This document shows positions 33,580 through 43,165 of a DNA stretch of 64,000 nucleotides, in pieces. The notes under the pieces are model-generated. The model was given only the letters and a program-made list of their open reading frames with translations. It made no database searches and was not told the origin of the DNA. The position numbers were made by a program, and so were the translations under genes. The stretch is taken from the NCBI RefSeq assembly GCF_001544975.2, contig NZ_FCOG02000016.1, forward strand, positions 62,001-126,000, in the 5' to 3' direction. Within the stretch, counting starts at the first letter, position 1; each line of letters starts with the position of its first letter. The DNA is from Caballeronia arationis (GTDB lineage Bacteria; Pseudomonadota; Gammaproteobacteria; Burkholderiales; Burkholderiaceae).

Positions 33580-35457
33580 ATGCTTCCGAACCTGCTGGTA
33601 CAACTCGTCAATGGACTCGCCGATGCCTGCGCGCTCTTTCTCGTGGCCTCCGGCCTGTCGCTGATCTTCGGCGTGACGCGCATCGTCAACTTCGCGCACG
33701 GATCGTTCTACATGCTCGGCGTGTATGTTGCCTATAGCCTGACAAGCCGCTACGGCGCGACGACTGCCGGCTTCTGGCTCTCGGTGCTCGCTGCGGCTTT
33801 CGTGATCGCGGTGCTCGGCGCACTGGTGGAAGTGATCGTGATGCGGCGCATCTACAAGGCGCCCGAGCTTCTCAATCTGGTCGCCACCTTTGCGCTCGTG
33901 CTGATCTTCCACGATGCGGCGCTGTACCTGTGGGGACCGGAGGATCTCTTCGGCCCGCGTGCGCCGCATCTGGCCGGAGCGGTCGAGCTGCTCGGCCATC
34001 AGCTGCCGGCGTACAACATCGCATTGGTGATCATCGGTCCGCTCGTGCTCGCCGTGCTCTGGTATGCGCTCACGCGCACGCGCTGGGGCACGCTCGTGCG
34101 TGCCGCAACGGGCGATCGCGAGATGCTCGGCGCCCTCGGCGTCAACCAGGCGTGGCTATTTACCGGCGTGTTCTTCGCTGGCGCGTTTCTCGCGGGACTC
34201 GGCGGCGCGTTGCAGGTGCCGCGCATGTCGGCGAACCTGTCGCTCGATCTCGACACGATCGGCAATGCGTTCGTGGTCGTCGTGGTCGGCGGCATGGGTT
34301 CGATTCCGGGCGCGTTCATCGCGGCGTTGCTGATCGCGGAGATCAAGGCGCTGTGCATCGGCATCGGACATGCTTCGATCTTCGGGATCGACTTCTCGCT
34401 CAGCAAGCTCACGCTCGTCGCGGAATTCGTCGTGATGGCGATCGTGCTCGTGCTGCGCCCATGGGGCTTGCTCGGCCGCGCGCAGACTGGCGTGCGTTCG
34501 ATGAGCCTCCCCGAGACGCCGCTTCGGCCCGCAGGCAAACGGCTTCGGGTGTTCGCTGCAATCGTCGTGGCGGTGCTGATGTTCGCGCCGCTTCTGGCCG
34601 GCTGGTTTCCGTACTTGCCGGTGCTCTTCGTCGAGATCATGATCGCGACGCTGTTCGCGGCGAGCCTGCATTTCATCATGGGACCGGGCGGCATGCATTC
34701 GTTCGGTCATGCCGCCTACTTCGGGCTCGGAGCCTATGGCGCGGCGCTGTTCCTCAAGGTGTTCGCATTGCCGATGGAAGTGGCGCTCGTGCTCGGCCCT
34801 TTGCTGGCGGCGCTCGGCGCCATCGTGTTCGGCTGGTTCAGCGTGCGGCTCTCGGGCGTCTATCTCGCGATGCTCACACTTGCGTTCGCGCAGATCGTAT
34901 GGTCGGTCGTCTTCCAGTGGGACGCGGTGACGGGCGGCAGCAACGGCATCCTCGGCCTATGGCCTTCACCATGGCTGAGCTCGCCCATCGCGTACTACTA
35001 CGTGACGCTCTTCTTCGCGACAGGCGGGGTGTTGCTGATGCGCCGCATGCTGTTTGCGCCGCTCGGCTCCGCGATGCGCGCAGCGCGCGATTCGTCGTTG
35101 CGCGCCGAGGCAATCGGCATCGACGTGCAGCGCATCCAGTGGGCTTCGTTCGTGATCTCGTCGGTCTTTTGCGGGCTCGCGGGATCGCTCTACGCGTTCT
35201 CGAAGGGCAACATCTCGCCGGAAGTGATCAGTGTCGGGCGTTCCGTCGACGGCCTCGTGATGGTGCTGCTCGGCGGCGTGCAGACGCTCGCGGGACCGCT
35301 CGTCGGCGCTCCGGTGTTCACCTGGCTGCAGGACACCGTCGCACGCCAGACCGACTACTGGCAGGCGCTGCTCGGCGCGGCGATCCTGTTGCTCGTCATC
35401 GCGTTTCCGCAGGGCATCGCCGGATTCGTGCGCGAGCGGTTCGCGGAGGCCGAGTAA
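33580..35457 (+). CDS. Fused branched-chain-type ABC permease (LivH-LivM)
   Basis: A 625-residue inner-membrane protein in which two permeases that are normally separate are joined. Residues 1-300 are LivH-like (LFLVASGLSLIFGVTRIVNFAHGSFYMLG, VVVVVGGMGSIPGAF); residues 325-620 are LivM-like (HSFGHAAYFGLGAYGAAL, GVQTLAGPLVGAPVF). The junction near residue 310 is a short polar linker with no stop. It forms the channel of an importer with the two ATPases and binding protein downstream. Substrate is a branched-chain amino acid, amide or, given the adjacent polyamine genes, a related amine. The next ATG overlaps its stop. Confidence 0.92.
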   Translation: MLPNLLVQLVNGLADACALFLVASGLSLIFGVTRIVNFAHGSFYMLGVYVAYSLTSRYGATTAGFWLSVLAAAFVIAVLGALVEVIVMRRIYKAPELLNLVATFALVLIFHDAALYLWGPEDLFGPRAPHLAGAVELLGHQLPAYNIALVIIGPLVLAVLWYALTRTRWGTLVRAATGDREMLGALGVNQAWLFTGVFFAGAFLAGLGGALQVPRMSANLSLDLDTIGNAFVVVVVGGMGSIPGAFIAALLIAEIKALCIGIGHASIFGIDFSLSKLTLVAEFVVMAIVLVLRPWGLLGRAQTGVRSMSLPETPLRPAGKRLRVFAAIVVAVLMFAPLLAGWFPYLPVLFVEIMIATLFAASLHFIMGPGGMHSFGHAAYFGLGAYGAALFLKVFALPMEVALVLGPLLAALGAIVFGWFSVRLSGVYLAMLTLAFAQIVWSVVFQWDAVTGGSNGILGLWPSPWLSSPIAYYYVTLFFATGGVLLMRRMLFAPLGSAMRAARDSSLRAEAIGIDVQRIQWASFVISSVFCGLAGSLYAFSKGNISPEVISVGRSVDGLVMVLLGGVQTLAGPLVGAPVFTWLQDTVARQTDYWQALLGAAILLLVIAFPQGIAGFVRERFAEAE

Positions 35458-36239
35458 TGCTGTTGCGCGTGACGAATCTCTCGAAGTCGTTCGATGGCAT
35501 AAAGGCCGTCGATGCCGTCTCCTTCGATGTCGCCGCCGGACGTCTGCTCGCGCTGATCGGTCCGAACGGCGCGGGAAAATCGACCTGCTTCAACATGGTC
35601 AACGGCCAGCTGAAACCGTCGGCGGGATCGATCATTTTCAAGGGCAACGACATCGCCGGCATGCGGGCGCGCGACATCTGGCGGCTGGGCGTCGGGCGCA
35701 CGTTCCAGATCGCGGCCACCTTCAATTCGATGACGGTCCTCGAGAACGTGCAGATGGCGCTTGCATCGCGCGAACGGCGCCTGTTCGGCTTGTGGAAGCC
35801 CGCAGCCTCATGGCACGCCGACGAGGCGATGACGTTGCTCGACGAAGTCGGCATGGCGGGACACGCGCGGCGCGCATGCGGTGTGCTCGCCTATGGGGAC
35901 GTGAAGCGCGTCGAACTGGCGATTGCGTTGTCGAACCGGCCGCAGCTCCTGCTGATGGACGAGCCGACTGCCGGCATGGCGCCGGGCGAACGCAACGAAC
36001 TGATGGCGTTGACCAGACGCCTCGTCGCCGAGCGCAACATCGGCGTGCTGTTCACGGAGCACAGCATGGACGTGGTGTTCGAATACGCCGACAGACTGAT
36101 CGTGCTCGCGCGCGGCAAGCTGATCGCCGAGGGCGATGCAAACACCGTGCGCAACAATCCGCGCGTGCAGGAGGTTTATCTCGGCACCGGCAAGTCTTTT
36201 GCGCCGCGCGCGACGTTCGCTGGCGGAGTCAGGCGATGA
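35457..36239 (+). CDS. ABC transporter ATP-binding protein, LivG-like
   Basis: A 260-residue ATPase with Walker A GPNGAGKST (residues 35-43), Walker B LLLMDEPTAGM and the His loop FTEHSMD. The C signature reads LAYGDVKRVELAIAL, so the usual SYGxQR has Ala for Ser and Lys for Gln. It starts at an ATG that overlaps the permease stop by one base (TAATG). It should power import with the LivF-like protein, with which it overlaps by four bases. Confidence 0.93.
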   Translation: MLLRVTNLSKSFDGIKAVDAVSFDVAAGRLLALIGPNGAGKSTCFNMVNGQLKPSAGSIIFKGNDIAGMRARDIWRLGVGRTFQIAATFNSMTVLENVQMALASRERRLFGLWKPAASWHADEAMTLLDEVGMAGHARRACGVLAYGDVKRVELAIALSNRPQLLLMDEPTAGMAPGERNELMALTRRLVAERNIGVLFTEHSMDVVFEYADRLIVLARGKLIAEGDANTVRNNPRVQEVYLGTGKSFAPRATFAGGVRR

Positions 36240-36955
36240 GCGCGCGCGAAACCGTGCTGGAAGTCACCGGCCTGAACGCGTTCTATGGTCGGGCGCAGGT
36301 CTTGTTCGATGTGGGCTTCGAGGTCGGACGCGGCGAAGTGGTCTCGTTGATGGGCCGCAACGGCGCGGGCAAGTCGACGGCGATGAAGGCAGTCATGGGG
36401 CTTCTTGCGGGCACGTCGGGTTCGCTCACGTTCAGGGGACACCGTATCGCCGCGCTGCCGCCGTATCGCATCGCTCGGCTTGGGCTCGGCTATGTGCCCG
36501 AGGACCGGCGCGTGTTCGGCGACCTGACGGTGATGGAGAATCTCGACGCAGGGCGTCAGCCCCCGCGCGAGGGCGCGCCGCTCTGGACGCCCGAGCGCCT
36601 CTTTCGCCTGTTTCCGAATCTCGGTGAAATGCGCCAGCGTCTCGCGAGCCGCATGAGCGGCGGCGAGCAGCAGATGCTCACCGTTGCGCGCACACTGATG
36701 GGCAACCCGCATCTCGTGTTGCTCGACGAGCCTTCGGAGGGCGTCGCGCCCGTGATCGTCGAACAGATGGCGAACATGATTCTCCAGCTAAAGCGCGAAG
36801 GCCTCTCGGTGCTGCTCTCAGAACAGAACCTTCACTTCGCCGAACTCGTGAGCGATCGCGCGTACGTGCTCGAACGCGGGCAGGTGCGCTTTGAGGGCAC
36901 GCTTGACGAGCTTGCACGCGACGAAGCCGTGCGGCGGGACTATCTCGCTGTCTAG
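36236..36955 (+). CDS. ABC transporter ATP-binding protein, LivF-like
   Basis: A 239-residue ATPase with Walker A GRNGAGKST, the signature RMSGGEQQML, Walker B LVLLDEPSEGV and a Gln in the position of the switch His (LSEQNLHF), which is normal for LivF. ATG 36236 overlaps the LivG stop (ATGA). It is the second nucleotide-binding subunit of this importer. Confidence 0.94.
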   Translation: MSARETVLEVTGLNAFYGRAQVLFDVGFEVGRGEVVSLMGRNGAGKSTAMKAVMGLLAGTSGSLTFRGHRIAALPPYRIARLGLGYVPEDRRVFGDLTVMENLDAGRQPPREGAPLWTPERLFRLFPNLGEMRQRLASRMSGGEQQMLTVARTLMGNPHLVLLDEPSEGVAPVIVEQMANMILQLKREGLSVLLSEQNLHFAELVSDRAYVLERGQVRFEGTLDELARDEAVRRDYLAV

Positions 36956-37025
36956 ACGTTCGGCACGGCGGCGGTCCGCTGGCACAATAACGTTTTAACC
37001 GAACATTTAACCCGGAGTCATCTTC

Positions 37026-38237
37026 ATGAAGCGCGCGGCAACGCTTTCTCGTCTGACGGTCATTGCGGCAACTCTTGGCGTCACGTTCGCCGCAAGTGGC
37101 GCGCGTGCGGAGACGATACGGATCGGCGAGATCAACAGTTACAAGGCGCAGCCGGCGTTTCTGGGTCCGTACAGGAACGGCTGGAATCTCGCGCTCGACG
37201 AGATCAACGCGGCGGGCGGCGTGAACGGCAACAAGCTCGAAGTCGTCTCGCGCGACGACAACGGCAATCCCGGCGACACGATTCGCGTCGCGCAGGAACT
37301 CGTCGCGCGCGAGCAGGTGAAGCTCCTGTTCGGCGGCTACCTGTCGAACACGGGGCTTGCACTGGCTGACTACGCGAAGCAGCGCCGCATCTTCTTCCTG
37401 GCTGCCGAGCCGCTCACCGACAAGATCGTCTGGCAGGACGGCAACAAATATACGTACCGCCTGCGGCCGTCGACGTACATGCAAGTCGCGATGCTGGTGC
37501 CGGAAGCGGCGAAGCTCAGGAAGAAGCGCTGGGCGCTGGTGTATCCGAACTACGAGTACGGCCAGTCCGCGGTGGCGACGTTCAAGCGGCTCATGAAGGC
37601 GGCGCAACCGGATGTCGAGTTCGTGACGGAGCAGGCGACGCCCCTCGGCAATGTCGATGCGGGCGCGGTGGCGCAGGCGCTTGCCGATGCGAAGCCCGAT
37701 GCGATCTTCAACGTGCTGTTCAGCGCCGACCTCGGCAAGTTCGTTCGCGAGGGCAACACGCGAGGGCTCTTCAAGGACCGTGCGGTGGTGTCGCTGCTGA
37801 CGGGCGAGCCGGAGTATCTCGATCCGCTTGGAGCGGAGGCGCCCGTGGGCTGGATCGTAACGGGCTACCCGTGGTATTCGATCGATACGGCGGCCAACAA
37901 GAAGTTCGTCGCCGATTATCGGGCGAAGTATCACGACTATCCGCGGCTCGGATCGGTCGTGGGCTATAGCGCGATGATGTCGCTCGCCAACGGTCTCAGG
38001 AAAGCAGGGTCGGCCGATTCGGACAAGCTGGCTGCGGCGTTCAAGGGGCTCGCGGTGGATACACCGTTCGGGCCGATTTCCTATCGGGCCATCGACAACC
38101 AGTCGACCATGGGGGCGTACGTCGGGGTGACCGGACTCAAGGACGGGAAAGGGGTAATGGCTTCGTATCGATACGTCGATGGGGCCAGTGTCCAGCCTTC
38201 CGACGATGAAGTCAGGAAGCTGAGGGCCGCGGAGTAA
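37026..38237 (+). CDS. ABC transporter periplasmic binding protein, Leu/Ile/Val/amide type
   Basis: A 403-residue substrate-binding protein with a signal peptide (residues 1-28, ending SGARAE). The two-lobed PBP fold is seen in IRIGEINSYKAQPAFLGPYRNGW, LEVVSRDDNGNPGDTIRVAQELV and LVYPNYEYGQSA. GGAG lies 8 bases before the ATG; the gap to the LivF stop is 70 bases. It captures the substrate for the fused permease. The usual order puts this gene first; here it is last. The ligand is not evident from sequence. Confidence 0.92.
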   Translation: MKRAATLSRLTVIAATLGVTFAASGARAETIRIGEINSYKAQPAFLGPYRNGWNLALDEINAAGGVNGNKLEVVSRDDNGNPGDTIRVAQELVAREQVKLLFGGYLSNTGLALADYAKQRRIFFLAAEPLTDKIVWQDGNKYTYRLRPSTYMQVAMLVPEAAKLRKKRWALVYPNYEYGQSAVATFKRLMKAAQPDVEFVTEQATPLGNVDAGAVAQALADAKPDAIFNVLFSADLGKFVREGNTRGLFKDRAVVSLLTGEPEYLDPLGAEAPVGWIVTGYPWYSIDTAANKKFVADYRAKYHDYPRLGSVVGYSAMMSLANGLRKAGSADSDKLAAAFKGLAVDTPFGPISYRAIDNQSTMGAYVGVTGLKDGKGVMASYRYVDGASVQPSDDEVRKLRAAE

Positions 38238-38287
38238 CGGGGTGGCGTGAACCGTCAAACCCGCATCCCGCATCCAGGCGTCGGCGC

Positions 38288-38860
38288 TCAGCCTTTAAAG
38301 GGCTTGCTGACAAACCTGGACCCGGCGAGCCCAAACCTCCACGGTACGTCGACCGCCTTCGAAATCCCGATCCGCGGACCGCTGACGATCTCGACCGTTT
38401 CGCCGGCCGGCGGCGGCTCCACGCAAAACGGCGCTTCGAGCACGGACATCCCGTTGTTCCGATGTGTCACGCCAAGCGCCTGGGCCACGCGCCCCGGCCC
38501 GGAGCACAAAAGCCTGAGCGGTTCCAGCCCGCGCCGCTCACGCATCACGTCAATGCCGTGAAGCGGCTCGATCGCGCGAATCAGCACCCCCGCGCCATGA
38601 CCGGCCTCGCGGCAGACGACATTCAGGCACCAGTGGATCCCGTAGGAGCGGTAGACGTAAGCATGCGCGGGCGGGCCGAACATCACCGCGTTGCGCGGCG
38701 TGGGGCCGGAAAAAGTGTGCGACGCCGGGTCCTCGCGGTCGTACGCCTCCGTCTCGACGATGCGGCCGCCGACGCCGTCTACCGTCAGCACGGCGCCGAT
38801 CAATAGCCTCGCGACGACGTCCGAGGAAGCGAAAAAGTCGATGGTGGAAGTCACAGGCAT
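38288..38860 (-). CDS. 3-methyladenine DNA glycosylase, AAG/MPG family
   Basis: A 190-residue base-excision enzyme of the mammalian AAG type. It has [18 protein letters not shown], with the Glu that activates water, and [18 protein letters not shown], the base-intercalating Tyr region. It removes alkylated purines from DNA. It lies alone, convergent with the ABC operon and 44 bases from the divergent iron-permease-family gene, so its promoter is shared. Confidence 0.93.
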   Translation of the reverse strand: MPVTSTIDFFASSDVVARLLIGAVLTVDGVGGRIVETEAYDREDPASHTFSGPTPRNAVMFGPPAHAYVYRSYGIHWCLNVVCREAGHGAGVLIRAIEPLHGIDVMRERRGLEPLRLLCSGPGRVAQALGVTHRNNGMSVLEAPFCVEPPPAGETVEIVSGPRIGISKAVDVPWRFGLAGSRFVSKPFKG

Positions 38861-38904
38861 TATTCTAGCCGGGCTCGCCTATCCGATCATCGCGGAGAAC
38901 AAAC

Positions 38905-39330
<426 letters not shown>

Positions 39331-39824
39331 ACGATCGGCAAGAGGTTTTTCCCGATATTTATGACGCCACCGACTTGCCAACGGCGGGGGGGTACGGGAT
39401 AAAATGCGTATTCTGCATTTCCCGCCTTTTGCCATCCCGCGGCAAAGCAACGAATGCCGCGCTGCATTAGCCATGGCGCGGAGCGCTATCCAGAGAGCGC
39501 AAAGAATTAGCAACGCGATGTCGGGCCCGCGAAACGTCGCGTCAGATGCCCGAAGCTCGCAAACGTTTTGCGGCAAATCCTGCCTTTACGGCAAACGCCC
39601 GATTCAGGCCGCCCGTCACGCAAATAAGCGGTTTCTCCCCCCTAAAGTTTTTTGATTTTCTGCCGACTAGCGGTGAGTCCAGCGCCTTTCCAAACGCCGG
39701 AAATGAGGCCATTAAGGCCTTCATTTGGCGAGATTATTTCTTTGAACAGTCGCTAGGATGTGTCGTACTCGGTCCGTGTTCTCGTGCCGAGTCCACACCT
39801 ACCTTCTCGTAAAAGGAAATCAAA
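39331..39824. promoter_or_regulatory. Upstream region of the flp/tad operon
   Basis: A 494-base region without a convincing gene. It is richer in A/T than its surroundings near its end (AAAGTTTTTTGATTTTCTGCC, TTGGCGAGATTATTTCTTTGAAC). It should hold the main flp promoter and regulator sites, but I cannot place a -10/-35 pair with confidence. The ribosome site AAAAGGAAATC lies just before flp. Confidence 0.55.
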
Positions 39825-40010
39825 ATGCGCAATTTCTTCAAAGCGTTTGTTCGCGATGAACGCGGCGTGAGCGCCATGGAATATGCGGTCCTGGCCGGCA
39901 TCGTCGTGATCGCCCTGGGCGGCATGGCGGCAACGTTCAAGACCAGCATCGGTTCGATGTTCAGCACGCTGTTCACGCAAGTCTCGGACTCGCAAGCAAA
40001 GGCAAACTGA
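39825..40010 (+). CDS. flp: Flp-family type IVb pilin
   Basis: A 61-residue pilin precursor. The short basic leader ends at Gly14 (FVRDERG), and the mature protein begins VSAMEYAVLAG, with Glu at +5 and Tyr at +6, the Flp cleavage and assembly motif. The hydrophobic helix follows. After cleavage by the prepilin peptidase (TadV) it polymerises into fibres used for surface attachment. AAAAGGAAATCAAA precedes the ATG. It heads the tad operon and is followed by a hairpin. Confidence 0.97.
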   Translation: MRNFFKAFVRDERGVSAMEYAVLAGIVVIALGGMAATFKTSIGSMFSTLFTQVSDSQAKAN

Positions 40011-40024
40011 TTTTTGCTGTGGCC

Positions 40025-40052
40025 GGGATCCGGAAAAGTCACTCCGGATCCC
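40025..40052 (+). other. Perfect hairpin between flp and tadV (probable attenuator or mRNA stabiliser)
   Basis: GGGATCCGGA (40025-40034) pairs perfectly with TCCGGATCCC (40043-40052) around an 8-base loop. It lies 14 bases after the flp stop and has no T run. This fits partial termination or a 3' protecting hairpin that makes pilin mRNA more abundant than that of the assembly genes. Confidence 0.7.
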
Positions 40053-40084
40053 GCCAGTTTCACGGCTCTCATAACGCGACCATC

Positions 40085-40594
40085 GTGCAGAACCTGTCCC
40101 TTGCCATTCGCCTTGTCGTACTGTGCGCGCTTCTCTGGCTCGCGGTCATTGACGTTCGTTCGCGGCGCCTGCCGACGAAGATCGTCCTCACGATCGGCGC
40201 TCTCTTTTTTGCGGACGCGCTGCTCTCCGGCATGTCCGCCGACGACGTCCTCGCGCATCTGCTTCTCGCGCTCGGTGTCTTTCTGGTCTGCGCGGCGCTG
40301 TTCGCGGCGCGGATGCTGGGCGGTGGCGACGCGAAGCTCGCCTCCGTCATCTTTCTGTGGGCGGGCCTCGGTCTCTCGCTGCCCGCATTGACGCTCATTT
40401 CGGTGATCGGGACATTGGTGTCCCTGGTCAGTCTTGCCACGCGAAACATGAATCCTTCACAGCGTTCCCACCCGATGCGGGCGCTGGCGATGTTTTCCGG
40501 CGCGCGCGGTGTGCCTTACGGTGTTGCGCTCGCACTCGGTGGCGGTGTCGTCATCGTGCTGCCCGCGCTGCTCCTCCTGCTTTCCACGCGATAG
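40085..40594 (+). CDS. tadV: Prepilin peptidase, TadV/CpaA
   Basis: A 169-residue inner-membrane aspartic protease that cleaves the Flp leader. It has several helices and the two catalytic Asp motifs: LAVIDVRSRRLP near the N-terminus and LGGGDAKLAS (GxGD). No ATG fits; GTG 40085 gives a normal length and begins VQNLSLAIRL, while a GTG at 40019 lies before the hairpin stem. The start is therefore provisional. It is 74 bases after flp, the hairpin lying in between. Confidence 0.92.
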   Translation: MQNLSLAIRLVVLCALLWLAVIDVRSRRLPTKIVLTIGALFFADALLSGMSADDVLAHLLLALGVFLVCAALFAARMLGGGDAKLASVIFLWAGLGLSLPALTLISVIGTLVSLVSLATRNMNPSQRSHPMRALAMFSGARGVPYGVALALGGGVVIVLPALLLLLSTR

Positions 40595-40606
40595 GTCGAC
40601 GTCAGC

Positions 40607-41569
40607 ATGTCCAACATCATCAAATTTGCCGTGCTGCTCGTCGGTGCAATCCTGATTGCCCTGATCGTGCGGGTGGTCATCGCAAGTGCCTCGCGTCCCT
40701 CCGCACCGCCCGTTGTCTCGACCCAGAAGGTGCAGGTCAGTGCCGCCGATCTTCCGCAGGGCCTCCTGCTGCGCGACGAAGACCTCGTCTGGAAACAGAT
40801 GCCCGCGACCGAGATTCCGGTCAATGCAATCGTCTCCGGCGCGCCGAACGCGCCCGACCTGAAGGGCGCGCTCCTGCGCCATCCGGTGGCAAGCGGCGCG
40901 GTGCTCGTCGCAGACGACGTGATCCTGCCGAGCGCGCCCGGCTTCCTCGCGGCGTCGCTCAAGCCCGAGATGCGCGCGGTATCGGTTGCGGTAGACGACG
41001 TCTCCGGCAACGCCGGCCTGATCCAGCCGGGCGACTACGTCGACCTGCTGCTGACCCAGCAGATGGAGCGCCGCACGGACTCGCCGGATCTCGCGGTGTC
41101 GAGCGAAACGGTCGTCGAGCATGTACGCGTGCTGGCGGTCGGCTCGGAGATCAAGCGCCCGAAGAACAACGGCGACGCGCCCGAAACCATCAGCCGCGCG
41201 CGCACCGTCACGCTGGAAGTGACGCCGCGCATGGGCGAGGTCGTGGCCGTCGCCGCGCGCCTCGGCAGCCTGTCGCTCGCGCTGCGCAGCTTCGCGACTG
41301 TCACGCGCGACCCGGTTGCTTCAGCGGTCGCGTCGGCTTCGTCGACGGAGCGCGCGCCGATCTGGGCCGGCGACATCTCCCGCGCGGTCCGCGATCTGCC
41401 GCGCTCGCATACGCCGAAAGCCAGCACGGGCAACGTGGCGCCGCCCATGCCGCGCACGGTGACCATCTATCGCGGCTCCGAAAAAGCCGACGGGTCGAGC
41501 GTCGCGCAGGTGAGCGGCGCCGCCGACAACACAGCGCCGCCGCTGCCGACCGTTCCCACTCAGCGCTGA
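40607..41569 (+). CDS. rcpC: Flp pilus assembly protein CpaB/RcpC
   Basis: A 320-residue protein with one N-terminal helix (KFAVLLVGAILIALIVRVVI) and a periplasmic SAF/CpaB domain (LPQGLLLRDEDLVWKQMP, RAVSVAVDDVSGNAGLIQPGDYVDLL). It is thought to work with the RcpA secretin in the outer-membrane channel. The C-terminal 70 residues are Pro/Ala/Ser-rich. The gap from tadV is 12 bases. Confidence 0.93.
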   Translation: MSNIIKFAVLLVGAILIALIVRVVIASASRPSAPPVVSTQKVQVSAADLPQGLLLRDEDLVWKQMPATEIPVNAIVSGAPNAPDLKGALLRHPVASGAVLVADDVILPSAPGFLAASLKPEMRAVSVAVDDVSGNAGLIQPGDYVDLLLTQQMERRTDSPDLAVSSETVVEHVRVLAVGSEIKRPKNNGDAPETISRARTVTLEVTPRMGEVVAVAARLGSLSLALRSFATVTRDPVASAVASASSTERAPIWAGDISRAVRDLPRSHTPKASTGNVAPPMPRTVTIYRGSEKADGSSVAQVSGAADNTAPPLPTVPTQR

Positions 41570-41619
41570 AAGCCGTGTCCACCGGTCGCCGCAGCGTCAT
41601 ATCGCCAGGATTCAAAGTC

Positions 41620-43155
41620 ATGAAAACGCAGTTCAGTTCGAGTTGCACCGATGCAAGGCTCATCGCGCCCGTCTTGGCGTGCGCGATGCTCGTGCTCGGG
41701 GCGGCGCCAGCGGCCGAGGCGGCACAACCAGGGCAAATGGCACAACCGGCGACGTCGCTGACCGCGGGCCGGGCGAACGGCGCCGCGCCGGTCAGGACGG
41801 TCGCCAATCCGTTCGCCGCGGCGCCCGCCGAACAGCCGGCGCTCCAGCAGGGCCCGCTCGCGATCGATGCAGGCAAGGGCACGATGCTGCGCCTGAACGA
41901 GGACGCCGTTTCGGTGTTCGTCGCCGATCCGACGGTCGCGGACGTGCACGTGCCTTCGCCGAAGACGGTGTTCGTGCTCGGCAAGAAGACCGGCACGACG
42001 ACGCTCTATGTGCTCGGGCCGAACAACAAGACGCTGCTGCAACGCACGATTGTCATCGCGCGCGACATGATCACGGTGCGCAACACGATCGCCGGCCGCT
42101 TCCCGAATCTGAACGTGCAAGTGAGCACGGGGCAGGGCTCGCTGCTGCTGACCGGCCAGGTGCCGAGTGCTTCGGACGCGGATGCCGTCGTTCAGGCGAT
42201 CACGCCGTACCTCGCTGAAAAGGAAGTTCTGATCAACCGCATGACCATCGATCGGCCGTTGCAGGTGCAATTGCGCGTGCGCATCACCGAAGTGGACCGC
42301 AACGTCACGCAGCAACTCGGCATCAACTGGCAGGCGATGGGCAGCGCCGTGGGCAACTTCTATGGCGGCATCTTCAGCGGCCGCCCGATCTACAACCTGA
42401 ACCAGCCGATCGCGAACGGTTCGGGCGGCATCACCTATCCGGTGAACCTGCCGACCAACAATGCGTACTCGCTGCTCGGCGCGTTCAAGACCGGCAACGT
42501 GGACATCCGCGCGCTCGTCGATGCGCTCAACCAGGAGGGGCTGCTCACGGTGCTCGCCGAACCGAACCTGGTCGCGCTCTCGGGCCAGACTGCGAGCTTC
42601 CTCGCGGGCGGCGAATTCCCGATCCCGGTCTCGCAGACCAACGGTGCGATCTCGGTCGAATTCAAGCAGTTCGGCGTCAAGCTCGACTTCACGCCGACCG
42701 TCCTCAACGAGCGCCGCATCAGCCTGAAGGTACGCCCGGAAGTGAGCCAGATCGATTCGACGGCGAGCGTGACGACCGGCGGCGTGACCGTGCCGGGCCT
42801 CTCGGTGCGGCGCGCGGATACCACGGTCGAACTTGCGAGCGGACAGAGCTTCGCGATCGGCGGCCTGTTGCAGAGCAATACGTCCGACATCGTTTCGCAG
42901 GTGCCGGGCATCGGTTCGATTCCGGTGCTTGGCAAGCTCTTCTCTTCCTCGAATTACCAGAACAACAAGACGGAACTCGTGATCATGGTCACGCCGTATC
43001 TCGTCGAACCGACCGATCCGGCGAAGCTGCGCTCGCCGCTCGACTCGCTGATTTCGCCCTCGAGCGACGTCGAATACAGCTTCAAACGCCAGTCCGGCGA
43101 CGAGCCGCCGCCGGGCCAGCCGCGTCTTGTCGGCGCGGCCGGATATGTCTATTGA
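41620..43155 (+). CDS. rcpA: Flp pilus secretin CpaC/RcpA
   Basis: A 511-residue outer-membrane secretin with a signal peptide (ending AAEAAQ). The N-terminal pilus/secretin domain (LRLNEDAVSVFVADPTVADVHV) is followed by a BON-like segment (NLNVQVSTGQGSLLLTGQVPS) and the secretin core (TVLAEPNLVALSGQTASFLAGGEFP, VPGIGSIPVLGKLF). It forms the pore through which the pilus leaves the cell. ATG 41620 has AGGA 9 bases upstream. Confidence 0.95.
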   Translation: MKTQFSSSCTDARLIAPVLACAMLVLGAAPAAEAAQPGQMAQPATSLTAGRANGAAPVRTVANPFAAAPAEQPALQQGPLAIDAGKGTMLRLNEDAVSVFVADPTVADVHVPSPKTVFVLGKKTGTTTLYVLGPNNKTLLQRTIVIARDMITVRNTIAGRFPNLNVQVSTGQGSLLLTGQVPSASDADAVVQAITPYLAEKEVLINRMTIDRPLQVQLRVRITEVDRNVTQQLGINWQAMGSAVGNFYGGIFSGRPIYNLNQPIANGSGGITYPVNLPTNNAYSLLGAFKTGNVDIRALVDALNQEGLLTVLAEPNLVALSGQTASFLAGGEFPIPVSQTNGAISVEFKQFGVKLDFTPTVLNERRISLKVRPEVSQIDSTASVTTGGVTVPGLSVRRADTTVELASGQSFAIGGLLQSNTSDIVSQVPGIGSIPVLGKLFSSSNYQNNKTELVIMVTPYLVEPTDPAKLRSPLDSLISPSSDVEYSFKRQSGDEPPPGQPRLVGAAGYVY

Positions 43156-43165
43156 GCGCCATGCC

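Noticed and set aside
33062-33664. 200-codon plus-strand frame before the ABC permease
   Set aside because: No ribosome site, no domain and it runs into the permease gene in another frame; I treat the region as intergenic.
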